Assembly (NCBI RefSeq): GCF_003119115.1
Contig: NZ_CP022369.1
Coordinates: 186,001 to 250,000, forward strand
Length of the DNA stretch: 64,000 nt
DNA from: Azospirillum sp. TSH58
Lineage (GTDB): Bacteria; Pseudomonadota; Alphaproteobacteria; Azospirillales; Azospirillaceae
Reading direction: 5' to 3'
Of this stretch, positions 36,377-44,102 are shown in pieces. How positions within the stretch are numbered: the first letter of the stretch is position 1; each line of letters opens with the position of its first letter. The translations under genes and the position numbers were made by a program. The notes below the pieces were generated by a model, which was not told where the DNA came from, made no database searches, and saw only the letters and a list, made by a program, of their open reading frames with translations.

Positions 36377-36497
36377 GTGCGAACCTCCATCCGAAGCGGC
36401 CGGAGAAGCGGCCACTTTGGTGTCAGAACGGCACAAGTCACTGATGAGAATGACGTGCGAACCTCCTGGGGTTTTCGTGCCCGCTTCCGGTTCGCAC
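36377..36497. repeat. Short direct and inverted GTGCGAACC repeats
   Basis: GTGCGAACCTCC occurs at 36377-36388 and 36455-36466, with the inverted core GGTTCGCAC at 36489-36497. Multiple short repeats near an end are typical of some insertion-sequence termini (such as the IS21 type), but no transposase frame accompanies them. There is no gene between 36186 and 36589. Confidence 0.35.
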
Positions 36498-36551
36498 AGA
36501 TTAAAAGACCAACGCGTCGTCGAGATCCAGCGTCGGTTTTGCACCCCATGT

Positions 36552-36730
36552 TCAAATTCGGCTACGGCACCGCGGATCTGCCCGGCTCGTCACCGTAATC
36601 CTTGGGTTTCTGCGACAAGCCAGTCGACGAAGCCGGCGACCATGTTTCCGGCAGCGGCGTGGCGGGGAACAAGCGCGACGTACCCCGTCCTCGGAACCCG
36701 GATCTCCGGCAGCGGCGTCATCAGCCGTCC
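36552..36730. repeat. 179-bp duplicated segment, copy B
   Basis: Gapless second copy of 15067-15245 with about eight substitutions, about 21.5 kb away in the same orientation. It is bounded on the left by unrelated sequence and on the right by a transposase-like scrap, suggesting that it was carried here by a mobile element. Confidence 0.93.
36590..36730 (-). pseudogene. LysR-family regulator, C-terminal fragment
   Basis: The leftward frame encodes the last 46 residues or so of the GcvA-like regulator at 15105-16001 (through PLPEIRVPRTGYVALVPRHA to the stop). The DNA-binding and effector domains are absent. It cannot function. Confidence 0.85.
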
Positions 36731-36732
36731 TT

Positions 36733-36843
36733 TTTGCACCAACGCCGGCTGCTGTGGCACGGTACCCCCGCGGAGGCGATCGACGCCATCGAGGACCTCG
36801 CCGACCCATCTCGGTTCGGTAGCCGCCCGAAGGGAGGGTGGTG
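36733..36843 (+). pseudogene. Transposase C-terminal scrap (ISKra4-like)
   Basis: The rightward frame reads HQRRLLWHGTPAEAIDAIED then LADPSRFGSRPKGGW and a stop. The K/R-x-LLWHG-x-x-x-EAI pattern resembles the C-terminal part of ISKra4-type transposases as I remember them. It is short and unsupported by a catalytic motif, so the family is tentative. Confidence 0.35.
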
Positions 36844-36907
36844 AAAGGGGATGTCCCCGCAGGCGGCGGCCGGGCTCCGCCCTTACCCGGAGAAAGCCAT
36901 TTGCTCC

Positions 36908-37201
36908 CTAACCGAGCGACCCAATGATCTCGCGATAGGCCCGCTCGGGGAACGCCTTGAGCGTCTTGGTTCGCACGTTGCCAAACCCTCCGAGCAACAA
37001 TGCGAACCGCGCGGCAATGGCATCGTCAGGGGCGTCATACACGGCGATCAGATCGTACTCGCCCATCGTCATGTAGATGGCCTGGAACTGCCCACCCATC
37101 TCTTCGAGGGCCGCCTTCGCCATGTCCAGCCGCTCAGGTGAATCCTTTACGTTGCGAACCCCTTGATCGGTCCAGTTCGCCAGCATCACATACGTCGTCA
37201 T
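36908..37201 (-). CDS. GYD-domain protein
   Basis: A 97-residue small protein: MTTYVMLANWTDQGVRNVKD, then a ferredoxin-like fold with GQFQAIYMTMGEYDLIAVYD (the GEYD variant of the GYD motif). The family's function is not established. The ATG at 37201 lies six bases after GGGAGG; a second ATG one codon earlier is also possible. It is the third gene of the SBP56 operon, 39 bases after the membrane-protein gene. Confidence 0.85.
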   Translation of the reverse strand: MTTYVMLANWTDQGVRNVKDSPERLDMAKAALEEMGGQFQAIYMTMGEYDLIAVYDAPDDAIAARFALLLGGFGNVRTKTLKAFPERAYREIIGSLG

Positions 37202-37240
37202 CATGTGCCTCCCATCGTCCGTTGGTCGCGCCAAAGCCAG

Positions 37241-37909
37241 TCATCCCAGGAGGAGGAGACCAATCCCGGTGCCGATCAAAGCGCCCGCCCACACCAGATC
37301 GAAGTTCACCCAGCCACGGCGCAGGATGCCGAGCCCGACGGTCTCGAAGACCACCAGCCCCACGATTGCGATTACCGCCAGCATGGCTGCCATATGCACC
37401 AGGACGACAGCCAGCCCGGCGGCCGCTGACCCAAGTGCGGCGATCGTGCTCGTCATCTCGGCTCCCGGTCCACACAGCGACAGCGCCATCAGTTGGGCCG
37501 GCGCCAGCATGCCCAGCAGCAGGGGCAAGAGCATCAGCCCGGCCCCGTGCGCCGATGCCATCAGGAACGACCACAGCGTCAGCCCGGCAAAACCGGTGCG
37601 CATGCCGACCCGCACCCGATGCCGGTAGCCGCGTAACAGCCGATAGCCACCAAGGCCGATCAGCACCGTCACCATGGCCGGCTTCAGGAGATCCGGCGCG
37701 GTGACCAGTTGGACCATGGTAAAGCTGATCACCACCACCAGCACTGATAGCGCGTGGCCCAGCGCGATGGGTGGCAGCGCCTTGATCACCGCCCCGCGGC
37801 GGCCTTCCTGAAGTCCGAGAGCTACGGCGAAGAGCCACCCCATGGCCGGGTTGACCCCGTGGAATGCGCCGAGGCCGATCAGCGCCAGCCACTGCCACGC
37901 ATCGCTCAT
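37241..37909 (-). CDS. Multi-pass membrane protein with HGVNPAMGW motif
   Basis: A 222-residue protein with six or seven hydrophobic segments. GAFHGVNPAMGWLFAVALGL near the N-terminus and ALGHALSVLVV resemble metal/sulfur-compound transporters of the NicO/TauE-like type with a conserved His-x-x-x-Pro. MASAHGAGLMLLPLLLGM is a second His-containing helix. Its ATG overlaps the stop of the SBP56 gene (ATGA, 37906-37909), so translation is coupled. It may export a product of methanethiol oxidation (sulfide, sulfite) or supply a metal to the enzyme. Both ideas are inference. Confidence 0.78.
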   Translation of the reverse strand: MSDAWQWLALIGLGAFHGVNPAMGWLFAVALGLQEGRRGAVIKALPPIALGHALSVLVVVISFTMVQLVTAPDLLKPAMVTVLIGLGGYRLLRGYRHRVRVGMRTGFAGLTLWSFLMASAHGAGLMLLPLLLGMLAPAQLMALSLCGPGAEMTSTIAALGSAAAGLAVVLVHMAAMLAVIAIVGLVVFETVGLGILRRGWVNFDLVWAGALIGTGIGLLLLG

Positions 37910-39306
37910 GGATAGCAGTACGAGTCCGAGGACGCGTCGCCGCCTTCCAGCCGGATCTGGTGTCCGCGGAAACCGTCGTCGAAACGCAGGAAGAACCGCT
38001 CGTCGATGCTCAGGCCACCCTCCGGGGAGGCGTCGAGCTTGACCATCCAGCTCTTGATGCCCGCGGGATAGAACTGCTCATCCCAGCTCCGGTACAGCGA
38101 GTTGGTGAAGTAGACCCGTTTGCCGTCACGGCTGACCTCGACCATCTGCGGACCGCCGTTGAGCTCTCCTTCAGCGCTTGGATGTCGGCTGCGCCCGACG
38201 ATCCCGCCCAACCGGACCGAGCCGGTCAGTTTGGGTCGGAAGGGATCGGAGACGTCGTAGCGTTGCATCTCTCCGGTGCCCCAGCACGACACGTACAGCC
38301 AACGGTCGTCCAGTGACAGGTCGATGTCGGTGACCAGCGGCGGCACCGCCTTGAAGCCTTTGAGAATGGGTGGCAGTTGATCTGGGTCGGCCGGTTCAGC
38401 CGGGATGTCGATGACCTTCCGCATCGCCCACTGTCCGCCGTCGCGATGCCACAGCCAGATCGACGAGGAGAGATCCTTCAGATTGACCACAGCGTTCATG
38501 AAGCCATGCGCCTTGGTCGGATCGTGCGCCGGCCGCAACTCCAGTGCCAGCTGGTACTCCGGCCCCAAATCGATGGACTGCCGGTGCCGGCGGCGGTGCA
38601 GGTCCCAGAAGTGGACTCGGCGACCATACTTCGCACCCAGCAGAAGTTCCGGGTTGAGGCCGTCCTCGATCATGTCGGGCGTACCCCATTCGCTGGTGAT
38701 CATCGTATCCTGGCCGAGATGCCACCAGAGGTCGTAAGAGAGGAACTGCGGGCCGCGGTCGATTTCCCATTGGCCGAGCACGTCGAACGCCTCGTGGTCG
38801 ATAAGGAACACACCGCCCGGCCCACCGCCATTGCCCTCGCCGTTGCCGAGCGCGCTGACATAGATGCCCTCAGGACCGCAATGCAGCGTGTGGGGACGGG
38901 AATAGTTGGCGCGAGCGGCCAGCTGCTCCGGCTCGATCACCTTGACGATCTTTGGATGGGCTGGGTCTGCCTTGGTGTCCACGATGTGAATACGCGAGGA
39001 CCGCAGCCCAGGTACGATGAGGTAGCGACGCTCGACGTGCGGATGAGGCGCGTAAGGGCACAAAGCGGAACTGCAGGCGTTCCAGCCGAAATGATGCAAC
39101 TCGTCACCGACATTTGGCATGTCGAGGCGGCTGATGATCCGGCCGTAACCCGAAGAGCCGGGATCGACGTCAACGACACCGAGGGCATCCGGGCGGGCGG
39201 TGGTGTCCGTGTTCAACATCGCCACATAGGCCAGCCGCTCCGGGGGAGCCTGCATCGCCATGCGTGGGGACGGATAGAAGCTGGGATCGGGGGTCCAAGT
39301 GGTCAT
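37906..39306 (-). CDS. mtoX: Selenium-binding protein SBP56 / methanethiol oxidase
   Basis: A 466-residue beta-propeller of the SBP56 family. Bacterial members oxidise methanethiol to formaldehyde, sulfide and peroxide. Conserved segments are visible: DELHHFGWNACSSALCPY (Cys-containing), RSSRIHIVDTKADP, YSRPHTLHCGPEGIYVSALG, TSEWGTP, ALELRPAHDPTKAHGF, DDRWLYVSCWGTGEMQRYDV and LNGGPQMVEVSRDGKRVYFT. The ATG at 39306 (MTTWTPDPSFYPSP) is preferred over a start five codons upstream. It heads a three-gene operon with the HGVNP membrane protein and the GYD protein. No signal peptide is seen, unlike the periplasmic MtoX described in Hyphomicrobium, so it is probably cytoplasmic. Confidence 0.9.
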   Translation of the reverse strand: MTTWTPDPSFYPSPRMAMQAPPERLAYVAMLNTDTTARPDALGVVDVDPGSSGYGRIISRLDMPNVGDELHHFGWNACSSALCPYAPHPHVERRYLIVPGLRSSRIHIVDTKADPAHPKIVKVIEPEQLAARANYSRPHTLHCGPEGIYVSALGNGEGNGGGPGGVFLIDHEAFDVLGQWEIDRGPQFLSYDLWWHLGQDTMITSEWGTPDMIEDGLNPELLLGAKYGRRVHFWDLHRRRHRQSIDLGPEYQLALELRPAHDPTKAHGFMNAVVNLKDLSSSIWLWHRDGGQWAMRKVIDIPAEPADPDQLPPILKGFKAVPPLVTDIDLSLDDRWLYVSCWGTGEMQRYDVSDPFRPKLTGSVRLGGIVGRSRHPSAEGELNGGPQMVEVSRDGKRVYFTNSLYRSWDEQFYPAGIKSWMVKLDASPEGGLSIDERFFLRFDDGFRGHQIRLEGGDASSDSYCYP

Positions 39307-39542
39307 GGAAGAACCTTTCAAGTCGCCACGCGCCTAACAAGAAGGGTATCGCAACACAAAGGTTCGCGATGCAAAGGAAAGGGGCTTGCCGGTTCTTCCG
39401 TAAGTGGGTTTGATCACCCCTATTTTGGTTCAGAATAATTGGGATAAACGCATGGCGATCAGGCGGCGCTGGAGTTCCGGCGCGTCTTATGCGCCATCCG
39501 CATCCATGGTCCCATGCCGATGGGCGTTGGTGCACGGAGACG

Positions 39543-40160
39543 GCCATCGTGCAGGGCTTCGGCAACGTCGGCGGAGTCGCGATGGAGGAGCTTCACGCCC
39601 GAGGGGTGCGCGTCCTCGGCGTCAGCGACCACACGGCCGCCTATTTCGACCCGCGGGGGCTGAACGTTCCGGATCTGCTCCGCCGCGTCGCCGCACACGG
39701 CATGCTGGCCGGCTATTCGAACGAATTGCGCATCGACCGGGAGGAATTGCTGCTCCAGCCCTGCGACGTGCTGGTGCCGGCGGCCATGGAACGGGTCATC
39801 ACGGAGCGGAACGCCGCCCGCCTGCGCTGCCGCATCCTGGCCGAAGGCGCCAACGGCCCGACCACCCCGGAGGCCGACCGCATCCTGGCCGAGCGCGGCG
39901 ACGACCTGTTCGTCATCCCCGACATCCTGTGCAACTCGGGCGGCGTGATCGTCAGCTATTTCGAGTGGGTGCAGGATCTCCAGCAGTTCTTCTGGGGCCG
40001 GGACGAAGTGATCGGGCGGCTGTACGGCCATCTCGACCGCGTGTTCCATCAGGTCACCGAACGCGCCGCGCGCGAGCGCGTGTCCACCCGCGTCGCCGCC
40101 ATGGCCATCGGCGTGTCCAAGGTCCGCGACGCCAAGAAGACCCGCGGCCTGTTCCCCTGA
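39543..40160 (+). pseudogene. Glutamate dehydrogenase, C-terminal half only
   Basis: From AIVQGFGNVGGVAMEELHAR onward this is the NAD(P)-binding half of a Glu/Leu/Phe/Val dehydrogenase, with LLLQPCDVLVPAAMERVITE, RILAEGANGPTTPEADRIL and PDILCNSGGVIVSYFEWVQD. The N-terminal substrate domain, including the catalytic Lys and Asp (about 200 residues), is missing, and the upstream 230 bases have no trace of it. A reading frame stays open from 39489, but the protein could not bind glutamate. It is an ancient truncation, since the retained half is well conserved. Confidence 0.85.
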
Positions 40161-40179
40161 ACCGTGCCCAGGCGAGAAT

Positions 40180-40222
40180 GTCCGGGAGGGAGCGGCACCC
40201 GCCGCATCCCTCCCGGACTTTT
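40180..40222 (+). terminator. Rho-independent terminator
   Basis: GTCCGGGAGGGA (40180-40191) pairs perfectly with TCCCTCCCGGAC (40207-40218), followed by TTTT. It sits 20 bases after the dehydrogenase fragment stop and isolates it from the Lrp gene. Confidence 0.85.
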
Positions 40223-40258
40223 GCCGCAACCACCGCGGATTGCCCTTCACCTCATAAA

Positions 40259-40290
40259 GTATACGATATAATATACGACACAGTGTATCG
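40259..40290 (+). promoter_or_regulatory. AT-rich promoter/operator of the Lrp-type gene
   Basis: A strikingly AT-rich block in GC-rich DNA. TATACGA occurs at 40260-40266 and 40272-40278, an inverted relative (TGTATCG) ends at 40290, and a TATAAT element lies between. It ends a dozen bases before the ATG. Overlapping phased repeats fit autoregulation by the Lrp-type regulator (inference). Confidence 0.5.
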
Positions 40291-40301
40291 GGAAATTGAG
40301 C

Positions 40302-40763
40302 ATGTCGGACATTGACAAGATCGACCGCCGCATTCTGTCGGTCCTCCAGGTCGAAGGGCGGATCGCCGCGGTCGAACTGGCAGAGCGCATCGGCCTGTCG
40401 CCCACCACGACCGGCGAGCGGCTCAAGCGCCTGCAGAAAGACGGCTACATCGAAGGATTCGGCGCTCGTCTGGCGCCCCAGAGGCTGGGCTTCGGACTCC
40501 TCGTCTTCGTCGAGGTGCTGCTGGACAAGACCACGCCCGACGTGTTCGACCGCTTCGCCCAGGCCATCCGCCGCGCGCCGGAAGTGCTGGAATGCCACAT
40601 GGTGGCCGGTGGGTTCGATTATCTGGTGAAGACCCGCGTGGCCGACATGGCCGCCTACCGGCGCTTCCTGGGCGACGTTCTGCTGCCGCTGCCCGGCGTC
40701 CGGGAAACCCGCACCTACGCGGTGATGGAGGAGGTCAAGAACGACGCGCCGCTGCCGCTCTGA
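40302..40763 (+). CDS. Lrp/AsnC-family transcriptional regulator
   Basis: A 153-residue regulator. The N-terminal helix-turn-helix is IDRRILSVLQVEGRIAAVEL then ERIGLSPTTTGERLKRLQ. The ligand-binding RAM domain holds GFGLLVFVEVLLDKTTPDVF, VLECHMVAGGFDYLVKTRV and LPGVRETRTYAVMEEVK. It is convergent with the branched-chain amino-acid-type importer (27 bases between stops) and sits beside a glutamate dehydrogenase remnant, so it may regulate amino-acid uptake or catabolism. Confidence 0.94.
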   Translation: MSDIDKIDRRILSVLQVEGRIAAVELAERIGLSPTTTGERLKRLQKDGYIEGFGARLAPQRLGFGLLVFVEVLLDKTTPDVFDRFAQAIRRAPEVLECHMVAGGFDYLVKTRVADMAAYRRFLGDVLLPLPGVRETRTYAVMEEVKNDAPLPL

Positions 40764-40790
40764 CGGCCACGGCGCGCCCTTCCCGTTTCG

Positions 40791-41513
40791 TCAGCCGGCG
40801 ACGCTGCCGCCCAGATACAGCTCCCGCATCGACGGGTCGGCCAGCAGATCGCGGGCACAGCCCTCCATCGCCACCGTGCCGAGAGTCAGCACATAGGCGC
40901 GGTCGGCGATGCCCAGCGCCTCGAAGGCGTTCTGCTCGACCATGACGATGCACATGCCGGTGTCGTCGCGGATGCCCGCGATGGCGTCGAACACCTCGTG
41001 CATCATCAGCGGCGACAGGCCGGCGGAGGGTTCGTCCAGCAGCAGGATCTTCGGCCCGGCGATCAGCGCCCGCGCCAGCGACAGGATCTGCCGCTCGCCG
41101 CCCGACAGGGCCGACGCCTTGCGGTTCTGCTTGGCGGCCAGGGTCGGGTACTGGCGCATCAGCGCGTCGAAGCGGTCCTCCCGCTCCGCCCGCGGCAGGT
41201 GGCGGGCGCCCAGGCGGATGTTCTCCGACACGCTCAGCGTCGCGAAGACGTTGTCCGTCTGCGGCACGAAGCCGACGCCGTAGCCGCGCACCTTGCGGTG
41301 GACCGGCACCGCGCCGACGTCCTCGCCGTCGATTGCGATGGTGCCGGCGCGCGGGGCCAGGAATCCGGCGATGCATTTCAGCAGCGTGGACTTGCCGCAG
41401 CCGTTCGGCCCCAGGATGGTGACGATCTCGCCTCCCGCGGCGTGCAGGGAGATGCCGTTCAGGATGTCGGCGCCGTCGCCATAGCCGGCCCGCACGTTGG
41501 ATACATCGATCAT
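40791..41513 (-). CDS. livF: Branched-chain amino-acid-type ABC ATPase (LivF)
   Basis: A 240-residue ATPase. It starts MIDVSNVRAGYGDGADILNG, with Walker A GPNGCGKSTLLKC, signature ALSGGERQILSLARALI, Walker B ILLLDEPSAGLSP, and the LivF-type VEQNAFEALGIADRAYVL. Its start overlaps the LivG stop (ATGA at 41510-41513). It is the last gene of a five-gene importer operon. Confidence 0.94.
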   Translation of the reverse strand: MIDVSNVRAGYGDGADILNGISLHAAGGEIVTILGPNGCGKSTLLKCIAGFLAPRAGTIAIDGEDVGAVPVHRKVRGYGVGFVPQTDNVFATLSVSENIRLGARHLPRAEREDRFDALMRQYPTLAAKQNRKASALSGGERQILSLARALIAGPKILLLDEPSAGLSPLMMHEVFDAIAGIRDDTGMCIVMVEQNAFEALGIADRAYVLTLGTVAMEGCARDLLADPSMRELYLGGSVAG

Positions 41514-42268
41514 GCCGTCAGCTTCCCCTTCTCCACGGCCTTGCCGAGATAGGCCTCGACCACCCGCGGGTTCTCCACCAGCTCCCGCGGGGCGCAGTCG
41601 GCGATCAGCGCGCCACGGTCCAGAACGACGCAGCGGCCGCACAGCTCGCGGATGAACTCCATGTCGTGCTCGACGACCAGGATGGTCACGCCCTGGGCGT
41701 TGACCGCCTTCAGCAGTTCCACCATGCGGCTGCGCAGGTTGGGGTGGACGCCCGCCGTCGGCTCGTCCAGGCACAGCAGCTTGGGGCGGCTGCGCAGCGC
41801 CGTGGCGATGGACAGCAGCTTCTTTTGCCCGCCGGACAGGGCGCTGGCCGGCTGGTCCTGCACGCGGGTCAGCAGGAACTGGTCGAGCAGCCGCGCCACC
41901 TCGGCGTCGTAGCGCCAGCGCCGCAGCGCGCCGCCCAGGCCCGCCTCGCGCCGGCAACCGGCCTGGAGCACCTCCCGCACGGTCATGCGGTGCGGCATCG
42001 ACGGCAACTGGAAGGTCCGCACCAGTCCCAGCCGGGCGATGGCGTGAGGCGGAAGGCCGGTCACGTCGTGGCCGTCCACATTGACCGCGCCGCCGTCGCT
42101 GGGCGTGAAGCCCGAGAGGATGTTCAGCAGCGTGCTCTTGCCCGAGCCGTTGGGGCCGAGCAGCCCGACGATCTCCCCCTTGCGGACCGACAGCGACACG
42201 CCGTCCAGCACGCAATGGGCGCCGAAGGATTTCCGGATGGATTCAGTGGACAGGATCGTCTCAAGCAT
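41510..42268 (-). CDS. livG: Branched-chain amino-acid-type ABC ATPase (LivG)
   Basis: A 252-residue ATPase with Walker A GPNGSGKSTLLNILSGF, ARLGLVRTFQLPSMPHRMTV (the RTFQ Q-loop typical of LivG), signature ALSGGQKKLLSIATALRS, Walker B LCLDEPTAGVHP and VVEHDMEFI. It overlaps the LivM gene by eight bases and is translationally coupled to LivF. Confidence 0.94.
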   Translation of the reverse strand: MLETILSTESIRKSFGAHCVLDGVSLSVRKGEIVGLLGPNGSGKSTLLNILSGFTPSDGGAVNVDGHDVTGLPPHAIARLGLVRTFQLPSMPHRMTVREVLQAGCRREAGLGGALRRWRYDAEVARLLDQFLLTRVQDQPASALSGGQKKLLSIATALRSRPKLLCLDEPTAGVHPNLRSRMVELLKAVNAQGVTILVVEHDMEFIRELCGRCVVLDRGALIADCAPRELVENPRVVEAYLGKAVEKGKLTA

Positions 42269-43151
42269 GGCGCCCTCCGATGCGCTCGGGGATCAGGCCC
42301 TGGGTGCGCCAGAGGAGGAAGGCCAGCAGACCGCCGCCGACCAGGGTCAGCCGCATCGCCGCCACGAACTCCGACGGCAGGCCCAGCGCGTCCTTCACGA
42401 AGGGCACGTAGGCCAGCAGGAACTGCATGAGGAAGGCTCCGGCCACCGCCCCCAGATTGTTGCCCAGCCCGCCGACGATCAGCATGGACCAGATCAGGAA
42501 GGTCTCGGCGCTGTAGAGCTGGTCCGGCCCCACGAAGGTGGCGTAATGGGCGAACAGGAAGCCGGCGATGGCGGCGATCAGCCCGCTGATGACCAGCGGC
42601 GTGCGGCGCAGCGCCGCGAGGTCGTAGCCGAGCGATGAGGCCAGTTGCGGCTCCTCCCGCAGCAGCTTCAACGCCAGCCCGTAGCGCCCGTTGACGAGGC
42701 GCTGGCACAGCGCCCAGCAGGCCGCCAGCAGAACGGCGCACAGCGCCAGCGTGGCCAGCGGCCCCCAGGGCGCCGGCAGGGAGCCGAACAGCATCGGCAG
42801 CCCGTGGATGCCTTGCGCGCCGCCGGTCAGCCATTGCTCGTTGGTGGCGAAGGTGCGCAGGATCTCGGCGATGGACAGGGTGGCGATGCCCCAATAGTCC
42901 GCGCCCAGATTGCGCCCCAACCGCGCGAAGGCCAGCGCGAGCAGCGCCGCAGCAGCACCGCCCAGCAGCAGCCCGGCCACCGGGCCCCACTGGTTGGCGA
43001 AGGCGATGGCCGCACCGTAGGTGCCGCAGCCGAACAGGGCGATGTGGCCGAAATTCACCAGACCGGCGAAGCCGACCTGGAGGTTGAGGCTGAGCGCCAG
43101 CAACCCGAACAGGCAGGCCATGGTGGAGACGTGGATCAGGAACTCAAACAC
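42261..43151 (-). CDS. livM: Branched-chain amino-acid-type ABC permease (LivM)
   Basis: A 296-residue permease with about eight to ten helices. LALSLNLQVGFAGLVNFGHI followed by ALFGCGTYGAA is the LivM signature, and RLVNGRYGLALKLLREEPQL with ASSLGYDLAALRRTPLVISG is the coupling-helix region. It overlaps LivH by eight bases (43144-43151). Confidence 0.93.
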   Translation of the reverse strand: MFEFLIHVSTMACLFGLLALSLNLQVGFAGLVNFGHIALFGCGTYGAAIAFANQWGPVAGLLLGGAAAALLALAFARLGRNLGADYWGIATLSIAEILRTFATNEQWLTGGAQGIHGLPMLFGSLPAPWGPLATLALCAVLLAACWALCQRLVNGRYGLALKLLREEPQLASSLGYDLAALRRTPLVISGLIAAIAGFLFAHYATFVGPDQLYSAETFLIWSMLIVGGLGNNLGAVAGAFLMQFLLAYVPFVKDALGLPSEFVAAMRLTLVGGGLLAFLLWRTQGLIPERIGGRHA

Positions 43152-44037
43152 GCTTCACCTCGCTGACGAACAGGCCGTGGGGGCGGACCAGCAGGGCGGC
43201 GACCAGGATCAGGAAGGACATCGCCGTGGCGTAGCTGGCCGGCAGGAACAGAAGCGGCTCTCCCACCAGCGGGCCGAGGTTGACGTTGGTGACCAGCGTC
43301 TCCGCCGTGGCGATGATGACCGCCCCGGCCACCGCGCCCAGCGTGTTGCCCAGACCCCCCAGGATGGCCGCGGCGAAGACCGGCAGCAGCACGTCCATGC
43401 CGAGCTGGATGTTCATCTCGCCCTTCAGCGCCAGCCCGATGCCGCCCAGCGCGGCCAGGACGCCGCTGAGGAAGACCACCGTGTTGGTGATGAGGCGCGC
43501 GTCGATTCCGGTGGCGGCGGCCAGCACCCGGTTGGTCGCCGTCGCCCGCATGGAGCGGCCCAGCGTGGTGCGGAACAGCAGCAGCGCCAGAACGATCACG
43601 GCCCCGGCGGTCAGTCCGACGGCGGTGAGCTGGTGAACCGTCAGCCGGGCGTCCAGAACACGGATGACCGGGTGGCTGTTCAGGTCGAAACGACGGGAGT
43701 CCGGCCCGAAGACCACCAGGAAGACTGCCGACAGGATCATCGTGACGGCCAGCGATCCAACCATGGCGATGGCCGAGCCGGAGGCGAGCAGCCGTTCGAA
43801 CACCGTCACGTTCAGCAGCACGGCGAGGCCGCCGACCAGCAGGCAGGCGAGCAGCCCGGCCACCGGCAGCGGCAACCCGGTGCCTTGCAGCAGCAGCGCC
43901 AGGAAGGACCCGGCGACCGCGTATTGGACGAGCGCGATGTTGGGGAAGCGGATGAGGGAGTAGACGCAGCTCAGCCCCACCGCGATGAGGGCGAGATCGA
44001 CGGTCCGGATGAGGACGTCGGAAAAGAATTGTACCAT
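43144..44037 (-). CDS. livH: Branched-chain amino-acid-type ABC permease (LivH)
   Basis: A 297-residue permease. LALIAVGLSCVYSLIRFPNI opens it, and LGRSMRATATNRVLAAATGI plus AAILGGLGNTLGAVAGAVII give the LivH coupling and core motifs. It forms the pore with LivM. It lies 65 bases downstream of the receptor gene. Confidence 0.93.
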   Translation of the reverse strand: MVQFFSDVLIRTVDLALIAVGLSCVYSLIRFPNIALVQYAVAGSFLALLLQGTGLPLPVAGLLACLLVGGLAVLLNVTVFERLLASGSAIAMVGSLAVTMILSAVFLVVFGPDSRRFDLNSHPVIRVLDARLTVHQLTAVGLTAGAVIVLALLLFRTTLGRSMRATATNRVLAAATGIDARLITNTVVFLSGVLAALGGIGLALKGEMNIQLGMDVLLPVFAAAILGGLGNTLGAVAGAVIIATAETLVTNVNLGPLVGEPLLFLPASYATAMSFLILVAALLVRPHGLFVSEVKRV

Positions 44038-44102
44038 CGTGAGAAGACCCCTCGTGCGATCCGGTCGGGGGCCGGACGCCGCGGCGCCCGGCCCCGGCGC
44101 GC

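Noticed and set aside
36265-36420. A CRISPR array
   Set aside because: Only one repeat is present; no second copy at repeat-plus-spacer distance and no cas genes.
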